A stretch of 64,000 nucleotides of DNA from Streptomyces sp. DH12 (GTDB lineage Bacteria; Actinomycetota; Actinomycetes; Streptomycetales; Streptomycetaceae), in NCBI RefSeq assembly GCF_020873895.1, contig NZ_JAHWGT010000010.1:62001-126000 (forward strand). Direction: 5' to 3'. The translations under genes and the position numbers were made by a program. This document shows, piece after piece, positions 7,545 through 18,168 of the stretch (positions are counted from its first letter, which is position 1; the number at the start of each line of letters is the position of its first letter). The notes beneath the pieces were generated by a model. The model saw nothing but the letters and a program-made list of their open reading frames with translations. It did no database searches and was not told where the DNA came from.

Positions 7545-8831
7545 ATGGCACCGAACGACAGCGACGCAAGGACCGCACGTCCCGTGCGCGCGAAGGTCAC
7601 GCGGTACGCGGTCCCGGTAGCGGTGGCGGGGGTGGCCGCGGCGACGATCGGGCTCGTCCCGGCGCTCGCGGCGGCCGGCGACCCCGACCTGCCGAAGATC
7701 ACCGCCCAGCAGCTGATAGAGAAGATCGCCGCGTCGGACACCCAGCAGATGTCCGGCACCCTGAAGGTCAGCACCGACCTCGGGCTGCCGTCCGTCGCGG
7801 GCCTCGGCGACCTGCTCGGCGACTCGGGGGCGGCCGCGTCCGCCGACGCGCAGCTGATGAAGCTGGCGTCCGGTACCCACACCCTGCGGGTCGCGGCCGA
7901 CGGGCCGGACCGGCAGCGGCTGACCGTCCAGGACGGCGCCGACGAGTACACCCTCGTCCACAACGGCGACGAGGTGTGGGCGTACGACAGCAAGGCCGGT
8001 GAGGCCGTGCACGAGAAGGACCCGGCCGCGCCCACCGGGCGCGGTGCCGAGCGCGGCCCCGGCTCCGACGCGGGGCAGCAGCCGCCCGTCACGCCCGGCG
8101 ACCTCGCCTCGCAGGCGCTGGAGGCGGTCGACGCCACCACGTCCGTCACCGTCGAGGGCACGGCGCGGGTGGCCGGACGGGACGCCTACCAGCTGGTCAT
8201 CAGGCCCAGGCAGAGCGGTTCCACCATCGGGTCCGTGAAGGTGGCGGTCGACGCGCGCAACGGCGTCCCGCTGAAGTTCACGCTCACCCCGAGGGACGGC
8301 GGCAAGGCGGCGCTGGACGCCGGCTTCACCAAGGTCGACTTCTCGCGGCCGGACGCCTCGGTGTTCGCGTTCACGCCGCCGAAGGGCACGAAGGTCACCG
8401 GGCCGGAAGGCGCCGGGGCGGGCGCGGACGGGCCGGCCGCCGAGCTGAAGGAGAAGGACGGCAAGGCCGTCGAGGAGGGTCTGAAGGGGCTGGAGGGCCT
8501 GGCCGGCGCCGACGGCTTCCAGGGGCTGAACGTCCTCGGCGAGGGCTGGACCACCGTGGTCGAGGTCGCGGGGCCGGGCGCGGACGCGGCGGCCCCGGCG
8601 CCGCGGCGGGACGGCGGCGCGGGCGGCGCCGGGGAGAAGAAGGACGGACTGCCGCCCGAGGCGCAGCAGTTCCTCGACGGCCTCGGCGACCGGGTCACCG
8701 GCACCTTCGGCTCCGGCATGGTCTTCAAGACCCGCCTGGTCAACGCCCTGATGACGGACGACGGCCGGATGTACGTCGGCGCCGTGACCCCGCAGGCGCT
8801 GGTCGCGGCGGCGGACGGCGCCACCAGGTGA
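7545..8831 (+). CDS. LolA-like exported protein (outer-membrane lipoprotein carrier-type fold)
   Basis: 428 residues. N-terminal signal or anchor: a basic start (ARPVRAKVTR) and a hydrophobic stretch YAVPVAVAGVAAATIGLVPAL ending near AAAGDP. The rest fits the LolA/LppX-like lipoprotein-carrier fold found in many actinobacterial exported proteins: repeated strands such as QMSGTLKVSTDLGLPS, HTLRVAADGPDRQRLTVQD, DEVWAYDSKAGEAVHEKDP, GRDAYQLVIRPRQSGSTIGSVKVAVDA and FTKVDFSRPDASVFAFTPPKGTKV. The C-terminal third is Gly/Ala-rich and ends with KTRLVNALMTDDGRMYVGAVTP. In monoderms such proteins are thought to bind lipids at the membrane. ATG 7545 has GGAGG 10 nt upstream; an in-frame start at 7506 has none. 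Confidence 0.82.
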   Translation: MAPNDSDARTARPVRAKVTRYAVPVAVAGVAAATIGLVPALAAAGDPDLPKITAQQLIEKIAASDTQQMSGTLKVSTDLGLPSVAGLGDLLGDSGAAASADAQLMKLASGTHTLRVAADGPDRQRLTVQDGADEYTLVHNGDEVWAYDSKAGEAVHEKDPAAPTGRGAERGPGSDAGQQPPVTPGDLASQALEAVDATTSVTVEGTARVAGRDAYQLVIRPRQSGSTIGSVKVAVDARNGVPLKFTLTPRDGGKAALDAGFTKVDFSRPDASVFAFTPPKGTKVTGPEGAGAGADGPAAELKEKDGKAVEEGLKGLEGLAGADGFQGLNVLGEGWTTVVEVAGPGADAAAPAPRRDGGAGGAGEKKDGLPPEAQQFLDGLGDRVTGTFGSGMVFKTRLVNALMTDDGRMYVGAVTPQALVAAADGATR

Positions 8832-8905
8832 CGGCGGCCGCACGGAGGTGACGGCGGCCGCATCGAGGTGATGGCGGCCGCACCTGGGTGACGGCGGCGG
8901 CCGCC
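8826..8905. repeat. 20-bp tandem repeat, about four copies
   Basis: Units AGGTGACGGCGGCCGCACGG begin at 8826, 8846, 8866 and 8886, the last diverged. The first unit contains the stop codon of the LolA-like gene, so the array looks like an expansion of the gene's 3' end; each of the first copies carries TGA in the same relative place. Confidence 0.9.
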
Positions 8906-8940
8906 CGCACCCGGGGGGCGGCCGCCGCCCGTACCCGGCA

Positions 8941-8970
8941 GGGGCCCACCGCACGGTCGCGGTGGGCCCC
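8941..8970. terminator. bidirectional terminator hairpin
   Basis: 12-bp perfect stem (8941-8952 with 8959-8970), 6-nt loop, between the convergent LolA-like gene and the aminopeptidase gene. Confidence 0.85.
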
Positions 8971-9022
8971 TCGGGTGTGTCCCGGCCCGGCCTCCCCCGC
9001 GTCGCCGCGGCGGTGCGGAGCC

Positions 9023-10991
<1,969 letters not shown>

Positions 10992-12071
10992 CTAGGGCTC
11001 GGGGCGTGCGGGCGGCGCGGCCGGCGCGGACTGCGTGGCGGCCTGCGCTCGCGCCTGCGCCTGGGGCGCGCCCTGGGCCACGGCCTGGTGGGCCACCGCC
11101 TCGGCCTCGGCCGCGGCCTGCGCCTGGGCCACGGCGCGGGAGGCGGCATCGGCCGCGAGGCGGGTGGCCGTCGTACGGGTGCGGTGCGCCGTGTGCAGGG
11201 CGTCCCACGTCAGCAGGGCCAGCGCCAGCCACACCAGCGCGAACCCGGCCCACCGCTCCGGCGGCATGGCCTCGCGGAAGTACAGGACGCCCACCAGGAA
11301 CTGGAACACCGGCGCCAGGTACTGGAGCAGCCCCAGCGTCGACAGCGGCACCCGGATCGCCGCCGCCCCGAAGCAGACGAGCGGCACGGCGGTGACGAGG
11401 CCGGCCGACGCGAGCAGCGCCATGTGCCCGACGCCCGCCGAACCGAAGGCGGCCTGCCCCTGGGAGCCCAGCCACAGCAGGTACCCGAGGGCGGGCAGGA
11501 ACTGGATGGCCGTCTCCGCGCCCAGCGACTCCAGGCCGCCCAGGTTGACCTTCTTCTTCACCAGGCCGTACGTCGCGAAGGAGAACGCCAGCACCAGCGA
11601 GATCCACGGTGGCCTGCCGTACCCGACCGCCAGCACCACGACCGCCGCGAAGCCGGTCCCCACGGCCGCCCACTGCACCGGGCGCAGCCGCTCCTTGAGC
11701 AGGACGACGCCCATGGCGATGGTGACCAGCGGATTGATGAAGTACCCGAGGGACGACTCGACGACGTGGCCGGCGTTGACCGCCCAGATGTACAGGCCCC
11801 AGTTCACCGTGATCACGGCGGCCGCGAGGGCGATCAGCGCCAGCTTGCGCGGCTGCCGCAGCAGCGCGGGGACCCACGCCCAGCGGCGCACCGCGAGCAG
11901 GGCCAGCGCCACCGCCACCAGGGACCACAGCATGCGGTGGGCGAGTATCTCGATGGCCCCCGCCGGCTGGAGGAGCGGCCAGTACAGGGGGAAGAGCCCC
12001 CACATGCCGTAGGCCCCGATGCCGTAGAGGAGTCCCGCCCTCTGCTCGCCGCCGCCGCTTCTCGCCGCCAC
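10992..12071 (-). CDS. rarD: RarD-type EamA/DMT permease
   Basis: 359 residues with about ten hydrophobic helices. The RarD signature is clear: GAYGMWGLFPLYWPLL, EILAHRMLWSLV, NWGLYIWAVNAGHVVESSLGYFINPL and LLQYLAPVFQFLVGVLYFREAM. Members of the drug/metabolite transporter superfamily; the RarD branch has no firmly established substrate. The C-terminal 65 residues are a cytosolic Ala/Gln-rich tail (about 295-359) without family similarity. GTG start at 12071 with GGGAAGG upstream. A predicted promoter and a 30-bp dyad (12165-12194) lie just upstream, so this gene is probably controlled by a repressor. Confidence 0.92.
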   Translation of the reverse strand: MAARSGGGEQRAGLLYGIGAYGMWGLFPLYWPLLQPAGAIEILAHRMLWSLVAVALALLAVRRWAWVPALLRQPRKLALIALAAAVITVNWGLYIWAVNAGHVVESSLGYFINPLVTIAMGVVLLKERLRPVQWAAVGTGFAAVVVLAVGYGRPPWISLVLAFSFATYGLVKKKVNLGGLESLGAETAIQFLPALGYLLWLGSQGQAAFGSAGVGHMALLASAGLVTAVPLVCFGAAAIRVPLSTLGLLQYLAPVFQFLVGVLYFREAMPPERWAGFALVWLALALLTWDALHTAHRTRTTATRLAADAASRAVAQAQAAAEAEAVAHQAVAQGAPQAQARAQAATQSAPAAPPARPEP

Positions 12072-12139
12072 CGCGCCCGCCTTCCCGTCCCGACGTCCGC
12101 CTCCCGGCGACCACCGTCCCGCACCGCCCTGTCCGGTCG

Positions 12140-12169
12140 ACGGTAGCGCCGCACGGGAGGCGGTGTCAT
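12140..12169 (-). promoter_or_regulatory. predicted rarD promoter
   Basis: Minus strand: ATGACA (12169-12164) - 18 bp - TACCGT (12145-12140), about 68 bp before the GTG start. The -35 lies inside the dyad at 12165-12194, a typical repressor arrangement. Confidence 0.5.
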
Positions 12170-12194
12170 GTCCGTATCGTCATACGGTCATGAC
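12165..12194. promoter_or_regulatory. 30-bp operator-like imperfect palindrome
   Basis: Two 15-bp half-sites of the form GTCATGWCCGTATNN, inverted and adjacent, match at 12 of 15 positions. The core reads CCGTAT-CGTC-ATACGG, flanked by GTCATG and CATGAC. It covers the predicted -35 of rarD. It is not terminator-like: the convergent korB side has its own terminator at 12225-12267. The regulator is not encoded next to it. Confidence 0.6.
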
Positions 12195-12224
12195 GCGTCC
12201 GTCACGGGAACGGCCCCGCACGCA

Positions 12225-12267
12225 CCGGGGCCCGGTCCGGAACGGTGTGTTCCGGACCGGGCCCCGG
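12225..12267. terminator. strong terminator of korAB
   Basis: 19-bp perfect stem (12225-12243 with 12249-12267) and a 5-nt loop, 22 bp after the korB stop codon. One of the longest perfect hairpins in the window. Confidence 0.9.
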
Positions 12268-12288
12268 GGGCGGGCGCCTCGCTCCGCC

Positions 12289-13341
12289 TCAGCCGACGAC
12301 CGTCCACGTGTCGTTCCCGGCGAGCAGCGTCGCCAGGTCGCCCTTGCCCCGCTGCTCGACGGCCACGTCCAGTTGGTCGGCCATGAGCGTGTCGTACACC
12401 GGCCGCTCCACGCTGCGGAAGACGCCGATCGGGGTGTGGTGCAGGGTGTCCGGGTCGGCCAGCCGCGACAGCGCGAACGCCGTCGTCGGAGACTGCGCGT
12501 GCGCGTCGTGGACCAGCACCCGCGAGGCGTTCTCCGGCGTCACCTCGACCACCCGCAGGTCACCGGTGGCCGGGTCGCGCACGACGCCCTTGGCCCCGTC
12601 CGCGCCGAAGCGGATCGGCTGCCCGTGCTCCAGCCGGATCACCGCCTCCTGCGCCCGGTCCTTGTCCTTCAGCGCCTCGAACGCGCCGTCGTTGAAGATG
12701 TTGCAGTTCTGGTAGATCTCCACCAGCGCCGTGCCCGGGTGGTCCGCGGCCGCCCGCAGCACCTCGGTCAGGTGCTTGCGGTCCGAGTCCACGGTCCGCG
12801 CCACGAAGGACGCCTCCGCGCCCAGCGCCAGCGACACCGGGTTGAAGGGCGCGTCCAGCGAGCCCATCGGCGTCGACTTGGTGATCTTCCCGACCTCGGA
12901 CGTCGGCGAGTACTGGCCCTTGGTCAGACCGTAGATCCGGTTGTTGAACAGCAGGATCTTGAGGTTGACGTTCCGCCGCAGGGCGTGGATCAGGTGGTTG
13001 CCGCCGATGGACAGGGCGTCGCCGTCGCCCGTGACCACCCACACCGACAGGTCCTGCCGGGAGCCGGCCAGCCCCGTGGCGATGGCCGGGGCGCGGCCGT
13101 GGATGGAGTGCATGCCGTACGTGTTCATGTAGTACGGGAAGCGGGAGGAGCAGCCGATGCCGGAGACGAAGACGATGTTCTCCTTCGCCAGCCCCAGCTC
13201 GGGCATGAAGCCCTGCACGGCCGCGAGGATGGCGTAGTCACCGCAGCCGGGACACCAGCGGACCTCCTGGTCCGACTTGAAGTCCTTCATGGACTGCTTG
13301 CCCTCGGCCTTGGGCACCAGGGTCAGGGCTTCACTGGGCAT
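12289..13341 (-). CDS. korB: 2-oxoacid:ferredoxin oxidoreductase beta subunit
   Basis: 350 residues. Thiamine-diphosphate-binding half of 2-oxoglutarate (or related 2-oxoacid):ferredoxin oxidoreductase, which oxidises the acid to its acyl-CoA and reduces ferredoxin. Seen: CPGCGDYAILAAVQ near residue 30, GIGCSSRFPYYMNTYGMHSIHGRA, and the ThDP/Mg motif GDGDALSIGGNHLIHALRRN with LLFNNRIYGLTKGQ. Cysteines in CPGC, GIGC and YQNCN are placed to hold the 4Fe-4S cluster of the KorB family. It starts inside the end of korA (11-bp overlap), so the two are translationally coupled and co-produced. Length normal. Confidence 0.96.
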   Translation of the reverse strand: MPSEALTLVPKAEGKQSMKDFKSDQEVRWCPGCGDYAILAAVQGFMPELGLAKENIVFVSGIGCSSRFPYYMNTYGMHSIHGRAPAIATGLAGSRQDLSVWVVTGDGDALSIGGNHLIHALRRNVNLKILLFNNRIYGLTKGQYSPTSEVGKITKSTPMGSLDAPFNPVSLALGAEASFVARTVDSDRKHLTEVLRAAADHPGTALVEIYQNCNIFNDGAFEALKDKDRAQEAVIRLEHGQPIRFGADGAKGVVRDPATGDLRVVEVTPENASRVLVHDAHAQSPTTAFALSRLADPDTLHHTPIGVFRSVERPVYDTLMADQLDVAVEQRGKGDLATLLAGNDTWTVVG

Positions 13342-15322
13342 CGATGGCCTCCTTCAGCGCCGCGGCGAGCCGCTCGGCCTTGAACGGCATGCCGTTGATC
13401 TGCGTGTGGCTGCGTGCGTCGACCAGGTACCTGGCGCGGACCAGCATCGCGAGCTGCCCCAGGTTCATCTCCGGCACGACGACCCTGTCGTACCGCCCCA
13501 GCACCTCGCCGAGGTTGGCCGGGAAGGGGTTGAGGTGGCGCAGATGGGCCTGGGCGATCGTCTCGCCGGCGTTCCGCAGCCGCCGCACGGCGGCCGTGAT
13601 CGGCCCGTACGTCGAGCCCCACCCGAGGACCAGGGTGCGCGCCCGCCCGGAGGGGTCGTCGACCTCCACGTCCGGCACCGCGATGCCGTCCACCTTGGCC
13701 TGGCGGGTGCGGACCATGAACTCGTGGTTGGCCGGGTCGTAGGAGATGTTGCCCGTGCCGTCCTGCTTCTCGATGCCGCCGATGCGGTGCTCCAGCCCCG
13801 GCGTGCCCGGTACCGCCCAGGGGCGGGCGAGGGTCTCCGGGTCCCGCTTGTACGGCCAGAAGACCTCCGTGCCGTCGTCCAGGGTGTGGTTCGGCCCCGT
13901 CGCGAAGGAGACGCCGAGGTCCGGCAGGTCCGCCACGTCCGGGATGCGCCACGGCTCGGAACCGTTGGCCAGGTAGCCGTCCGACAGCAGGAAGACGGGC
14001 GTCCGGTACGTCAGCGCGATGCGCGCCGCCTCCAGCGCCGCGTCGAAGCAGTCCGCGGGGGTCCGCGGCGCCACCACCGGCACCGGCGCCTCGCCGTTGC
14101 GGCCGTACATCGCCTGGAGCAGGTCGGCCTGCTCCGTCTTGGTCGGCAGGCCCGTCGACGGCCCGCCCCGCTGGATGTCCACGATCAGCAGGGGCAGCTC
14201 CAGCGACACGGCCAGGCCGATCGTCTCCGACTTCAGGGCCACGCCCGGCCCGGACGTCGTCGTCACCGCCAGCGAACCGCCGAACGCGGCGCCGAGCGCC
14301 GCGCCGATGCCCGCGATCTCGTCCTCGGCCTGGAACGTCCGCACGCCGAAGTTCTTGTGCCGGCTCAGCTCGTGCAGGATGTCCGACGCCGGGGTGATCG
14401 GGTACGACCCCAGGTACAGCGGCAGGTCCGCCTGGCGGGCGGCGGCGATCAGCCCGTACGACAGGGCGAGGTTGCCGGAGATGTTGCGGTACGTGCCCGG
14501 GGGGAACGCCGAGGTGGCCGGGGCGACCTCGTAGGAGACGGCGAAGTCCTCCGTCGTCTCGCCGAAGTTCCAGCCGGCCCGGAAGGCCGCCACGTTCGCC
14601 TCGGCGATGTCCGGCTTCCCCGCGAACTTGCGGCGCAGGAACTGCTCGGTGCCCTCGGTCGGCCGGTGGTACATCCACGACAGCAGGCCCAGCGCGAACA
14701 TGTTCTTCGACCGTTCGGCCTCCTTGCGGGAGAGGCCGAACTCCTTCAGCGCCTCGATCGTGAGCGTCGTCAGCGGCACCGGGTGGACGCGGTAGCCCTC
14801 CAGGGTGCCGTCCTCCAGCGGCGAGGTCTCGTAGCCGACCTTGGCCATGGCTCGCTTGGCGAACTCGTCGGTGTTGACGATGATCTCGCCGCCGCGCGGC
14901 ACGTCCGCGAGGTTAGCCTTCAGCGCCGCCGGGTTCATCGCGACCAGCACGTTCGGCGCGTCGCCCGGGGTGAGGATGTCGTGGTCGGCGAAGTGCAGCT
15001 GGAACGAGGAGACGCCCGGGAGCGTCCCGGCGGGGGCGCGGATCTCCGCGGGGAAGTTCGGCAGCGTCGACAGGTCGTTGCCGAAGGACGCCGTCTCGGA
15101 CGTGAAACGGTCCCCCGTGAGCTGCATGCCGTCACCGGAGTCACCCGCGAAACGGATGATCACCCGGTCCAGGCGGCGGACCTCCTTCTCCGAGCCGCGC
15201 CGCTGCTCCGGGGCGCCGTGCCGCTCCCCGTCGGTCGCTCCGCCGGCCGCGCCGTCGCCCCGCAGGGCCTCGCGCGCCGTCTCACCCGTCTGCTCGGCCG
15301 GGCTACTGACCTGGCTGGTCAC
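13331..15322 (-). CDS. korA: 2-oxoacid:ferredoxin oxidoreductase alpha subunit (gamma-alpha fusion)
   Basis: 663 residues. The N-terminal part (about 50-230) is the gamma domain that helps bind CoA/substrate (IIRFAGDSGDGMQLTGDRF, NFPAEIRAPAGTLPGVSSFQLHFADHDI); the rest is the alpha pyrimidine-binding core (GSYPITPASDILHELSRH, FQAEDEIAGIGAALGAAFGG, TTTSGPGVALKSETIGLA, DIQRGGPSTGLPTKTEQADL). Such fused subunits are typical of actinobacterial KorAB, oxygen-tolerant enzymes. GTG at 15322 has GGGAGG nearby upstream; the extra N-terminal frame to 15415 is Arg-rich and unlikely. Together with KorB it links the TCA cycle at 2-oxoglutarate to ferredoxin. Encoded between two complex I loci. Confidence 0.96.
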   Translation of the reverse strand: MTSQVSSPAEQTGETAREALRGDGAAGGATDGERHGAPEQRRGSEKEVRRLDRVIIRFAGDSGDGMQLTGDRFTSETASFGNDLSTLPNFPAEIRAPAGTLPGVSSFQLHFADHDILTPGDAPNVLVAMNPAALKANLADVPRGGEIIVNTDEFAKRAMAKVGYETSPLEDGTLEGYRVHPVPLTTLTIEALKEFGLSRKEAERSKNMFALGLLSWMYHRPTEGTEQFLRRKFAGKPDIAEANVAAFRAGWNFGETTEDFAVSYEVAPATSAFPPGTYRNISGNLALSYGLIAAARQADLPLYLGSYPITPASDILHELSRHKNFGVRTFQAEDEIAGIGAALGAAFGGSLAVTTTSGPGVALKSETIGLAVSLELPLLIVDIQRGGPSTGLPTKTEQADLLQAMYGRNGEAPVPVVAPRTPADCFDAALEAARIALTYRTPVFLLSDGYLANGSEPWRIPDVADLPDLGVSFATGPNHTLDDGTEVFWPYKRDPETLARPWAVPGTPGLEHRIGGIEKQDGTGNISYDPANHEFMVRTRQAKVDGIAVPDVEVDDPSGRARTLVLGWGSTYGPITAAVRRLRNAGETIAQAHLRHLNPFPANLGEVLGRYDRVVVPEMNLGQLAMLVRARYLVDARSHTQINGMPFKAERLAAALKEAIDAQ

Positions 15323-15696
15323 TGAACTGGACCTCCCTCGAGACAAGGGGTCTCCCCGCCGTCGGCGGGAGAACGCTCGGAAGACAGCCGGACGACCGGC
15401 CGTCCCGAGGCCCACCCTACGTCGGTAAGGGTTCCCTTCCTTGGACAGCTCGAATGATGGACGCCACTCCGAGACGCCCCTTTGTCCTGGAACATCATGC
15501 TTGGTCTCCCCCCGTGTGCCACCGGAACGGCACTCCCGGCCCGGTCTTTCGTCTTAGGCCCCCTGGACGCCCGGCGCCGGTGCCGGCGGCTCGGCCGGCG
15601 GTCCGGCGGTGGTCCGGTCGGCGGACCGGCGGCGGTCCGGCGGTGGTCCGCTGGTGGTCCGGCCGGCGGTCCGGCCGGTGTCCCGGGGGCGGCGGA
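15323..15696. other. intergenic region with a GGTCCGGCGG repeat array
   Basis: 374 bp between korA start and the response-regulator stop, both minus. The korA-proximal half should hold its promoter but no clear element is seen. The distal half (15593-15682) is a degenerate repeat array listed separately. No gene. Confidence 0.6.
15593..15682. repeat. degenerate GGTCCGGCGG tandem array
   Basis: About eight or nine imperfect copies of a 9-11-bp unit (GGTCCGGCGG and variants), directly after the response-regulator stop codon. Since CCGG and CCGCCGG are self-complementary, the array can fold into many hairpins and might stand in for a terminator. Confidence 0.8.
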
Positions 15697-16368
15697 TCAG
15701 GTGTTCAGGTAGGTCAGCACCGCGAGCACCCGCCGGTGGTCGCCGTCGCTCGGCGACAGCCCCAGCTTCAGGAAGATGTTGCTGACGTGCTTCTCGACCG
15801 CCCCGTCGCTCACCACCAGCTGGCGCGCGACCGCCGAGTTCGTCCGCCCCTCGGCCATCAGACCGAGGACCTCCCGCTCGCGCGGCGTCAGCGCCGCCAG
15901 CACGTCCTGCCGGCGGCTGCGCCCCAGCAGCTGCGCCACCACCTCCGGGTCCAGCGCGGTGCCGCCGCGAGCGACGCGCACCACCGCGTCCACGAAGTCC
16001 CGGACGTCGGCGACCCGGTCCTTCAGCAGGTACCCCACGCCCCGGCTGCTGCCGGCCAGCAGCTCCGTCGCGTACCGCTCCTCGACGTACTGGGACAGCA
16101 CCAGCACCCCGATCCCCGGGTGGTCCGCCCGCAGCCGCACCGCCGCCCGCACCCCCTCGTCGGTGTGGGTCGGCGGCATCCGCACGTCCGCGACGACCAC
16201 GTCCGGCGGCGCCCCGTCGGCGGCCAGCGCGTCCACCGCCTTCAGCAGCGCCTCCGCGTCCCCCACGCCCGCGACGACGTCGTGCCCGCGGTCGGTCAGC
16301 AGCCGGGTCAGGCCCTCCCGCAGCAGTACGGAATCCTCGGCGATGACCACCCGCACCTGGTCGTCCAC
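15697..16368 (-). CDS. NarL/LuxR-type response regulator
   Basis: 223 residues. Receiver domain at 1-120 with acidic pocket E11/D12, phospho-acceptor D61 ([10 protein letters not shown]) and K in YLLKDRV; C-terminal LuxR helix-turn-helix with [22 protein letters not shown] and [14 protein letters not shown]. Cytosolic DNA-binding regulator. It lies downstream of two histidine kinases on the same strand (spacer of 106 bp after the first), and is the only response regulator nearby, so it is the likely partner of one or both. GTG start. Confidence 0.95.
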   Translation of the reverse strand: MDDQVRVVIAEDSVLLREGLTRLLTDRGHDVVAGVGDAEALLKAVDALAADGAPPDVVVADVRMPPTHTDEGVRAAVRLRADHPGIGVLVLSQYVEERYATELLAGSSRGVGYLLKDRVADVRDFVDAVVRVARGGTALDPEVVAQLLGRSRRQDVLAALTPREREVLGLMAEGRTNSAVARQLVVSDGAVEKHVSNIFLKLGLSPSDGDHRRVLAVLTYLNT

Positions 16369-16474
16369 AGCCCTGCGGCCCCCACTTCGATCGGCTCCGG
16401 TACGGCGACGTCCACCGTCACCACCAGCATCCCAGCAAGTCCGGCCGTGTGGGCGTCGATGCGTTCAACTGCGT

Positions 16475-17797
16475 TCAACTGCGCCAGGGGAGCTCCGCCG
16501 TGACCGTCGTCGGGCCGCCGGCGGGGGAGCGCACCGCGAGGATGCCGTCGACGGCGTCCAGGCGGGCGGAGAGCCCCGCGAGGCCGCCGCCGGCCGTCGG
16601 GTCGGCGCCACCGCGGCCGTCGTCGGCGACCTCGACGAGGAGGCGGTCGCCGCTGCGCCACACGTCGACGGTGGCGCGGCGGGCGCCGGCGTGCCGCGAG
16701 ACGTTCTCCAGCAGCTCGCAGACCGTGAAGTACGCGGTGCCCTCGGTGGCGGGGGCGGGGCGTTCGGGCAGGTCGACGGTGACGGTGACGGGGACGGTGC
16801 AGCGGGAGGCGACGGAGGAGAGCGCGGCGTCCAGGCCGCGGTCGGTGAGGACGGCGGGGTGGATGCCGCGGGCGAGGTCGCGCAGTTCGCGGAGGGCGAG
16901 CTTCACCTCGCCGTGGGCCTCCTCGACCATGCGGGCGGCGGCCTGGGGGTCCTCGGTGGCCTTCTCCTTGGCGAGGCCGAGTCCCATGGCGAGGGCGACG
17001 AGGCGGGCCTGGGCCCCGTCGTGCAGGTCCCGCTCGATGCGCCGCAGGTCCGCGGCGGCGGTGTCCACGACGACGCCCCGGCCGGACTCCAGCTCCACGA
17101 CACGGCTGGCCAGCCGCGACGGGCCGAGCAGTCCCAGCACGAGCAGCCGGTCGACCCCGGCCAGCGCCCGGATCACCCACGGCGTCCCCAGGACGAGGAC
17201 CAGACCGATGAGGCTGACCGCCCCCACCTCCGGCGCCGTGTCCAGGACGACGCTGTGCCCCCCGTCCCCGTACAGCTGCACCCCGGACCGCCCCCCGTGC
17301 AGCGGCAGCAGCCACTGCCAGAGGGGGTACGTGAGGAGCGCCCACGCCGTCGTCCACAGGGTCACCGCGACGGAGAACGCGAGGACCGCCCACGGCAGGT
17401 GCACCACCGCGTACAGCAGGTGCCGCCACGACGCGCCGCTCTTCAGCGTCGCCCCGATCCACGCGAGCGGACCGCTGCCGGGCCCCGTCCGCACCGGCTC
17501 AGGAGCCGCCACCCGGGTACCGAGCAGGGTCCGCGCCCGCGCCCGCTCCACCACGCCGAAGCCGCGGCACAGCGCCAGGCCCGTGGCCAGCACCGGGACG
17601 CCGACGAACGTCACCACCAGCCCGGCGCCCACTGCCAGCGCCGTCACGGACATCACGAAGTACAGGACGCCGAGCGGCAGGCCGACCACCAGGTGGCAGA
17701 ACTCGCGCCAGGTGCGGGCGGACAGCGGGGCGGCGAGCCACGCGGGGGCGCGCGGCGGACGCGGGCGGCCGGTGTCCGGCCCGTATGCCATGGCCAT
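16475..17797 (-). CDS. membrane sensor histidine kinase (HisKA_3 type), copy 1
   Basis: 440 residues. N-terminal sensor module (about 30-215) with four to five hydrophobic helices and short extracytoplasmic loops, of the kind also called a putative sensor domain in Streptomyces kinases; dimerisation/phospho-acceptor domain with H259 in [21 protein letters not shown]-terminal HATPase with N-box ([17 protein letters not shown]), [17 protein letters not shown]. Residues 240-359 are identical, amino acid for amino acid, to residues 182-301 of the kinase at 18169. The stop codon lies in a duplicated 10-bp word (GCGTTCAACT twice, 16461-16480). Probably signals to the response regulator downstream. 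Confidence 0.94.
   Translation of the reverse strand: MAMAYGPDTGRPRPPRAPAWLAAPLSARTWREFCHLVVGLPLGVLYFVMSVTALAVGAGLVVTFVGVPVLATGLALCRGFGVVERARARTLLGTRVAAPEPVRTGPGSGPLAWIGATLKSGASWRHLLYAVVHLPWAVLAFSVAVTLWTTAWALLTYPLWQWLLPLHGGRSGVQLYGDGGHSVVLDTAPEVGAVSLIGLVLVLGTPWVIRALAGVDRLLVLGLLGPSRLASRVVELESGRGVVVDTAAADLRRIERDLHDGAQARLVALAMGLGLAKEKATEDPQAAARMVEEAHGEVKLALRELRDLARGIHPAVLTDRGLDAALSSVASRCTVPVTVTVDLPERPAPATEGTAYFTVCELLENVSRHAGARRATVDVWRSGDRLLVEVADDGRGGADPTAGGGLAGLSARLDAVDGILAVRSPAGGPTTVTAELPWRS
16722..17081 (-). repeat. 360-bp block nearly identical to 18434-18793
   Basis: Aligned base by base with the second kinase (offset 1712), I count about three mismatches in 360 positions, while the flanks on both sides diverge at once. 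The block encodes the HisKA_3 domain and the start of the HATPase domain. Direct repeats in the same orientation, about 1.7 kb apart. Confidence 0.9.
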
Positions 17798-18168
17798 GGG
17801 GTTTTCCGTTTCTGTGCGCTGGTGGTGGGGTGGCGCGGGTCGGGGGCGGAGCTGGTGGTTGGGGGGCGGGGCCTCCAGGGCTGGAGGGGATGGCGGGCTG
17901 TGGGGCGGCGCGGGTCGGAAGCGGAGCCGGTCTGAGGGGTGGGGCTTCCAGGGCTGGAGGGGCTGGTGGGGCTGGCGAGGGGCGGGGCGGGTGGAGCGGT
18001 CGGCCGAGGCCGGTGGTGGGTGCGGCGGGGCCGGGCGGGCTCACCTCCTCGGGGTCGGCGGGCTCGGGTCCCGGTCGAGGGCACCCGGCCTTCCCCGCCG
18101 ACCCCTGCGGGGGCGAACCCGCCCGACCCCGCCTCCCGTCCCGGGTACCGCCGGGGCGCGCGGTGGTG
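17798..18168. other. 371-bp spacer between the two kinase genes
   Basis: Strongly strand-skewed (G-rich on plus, C-rich on the transcribed minus strand). It contains an imperfect direct repeat (17833-17962). No gene is evident; open frames here continue out of the kinase frames without codon structure. Confidence 0.6.
17833..17962. repeat. imperfect direct repeat of about 60 bp, period about 75
   Basis: Two copies of a segment starting GCGCGGGTCGG and ending CCAGGGCTGGAGGGG (17833-17889 and 17908-17962) with small indels between. It lies upstream of kinase copy 1, so could affect its expression or have been part of the recombination that copied the kinase core. Confidence 0.75.

Noticed and set aside
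8826-8905. CRISPR-like array
   Set aside because: Repeats are adjacent with no spacers, unit 20 bp, and no cas genes are present. The same holds for arrays at 29659 and 33126.
16369-16474. Frameshift that might extend kinase 1 toward the response regulator
   Set aside because: Kinase 1 already ends with the normal HATPase C-terminus (TAELPWRS), the same point at which kinase 2 is nearly finished; the readthrough frame has no family similarity.
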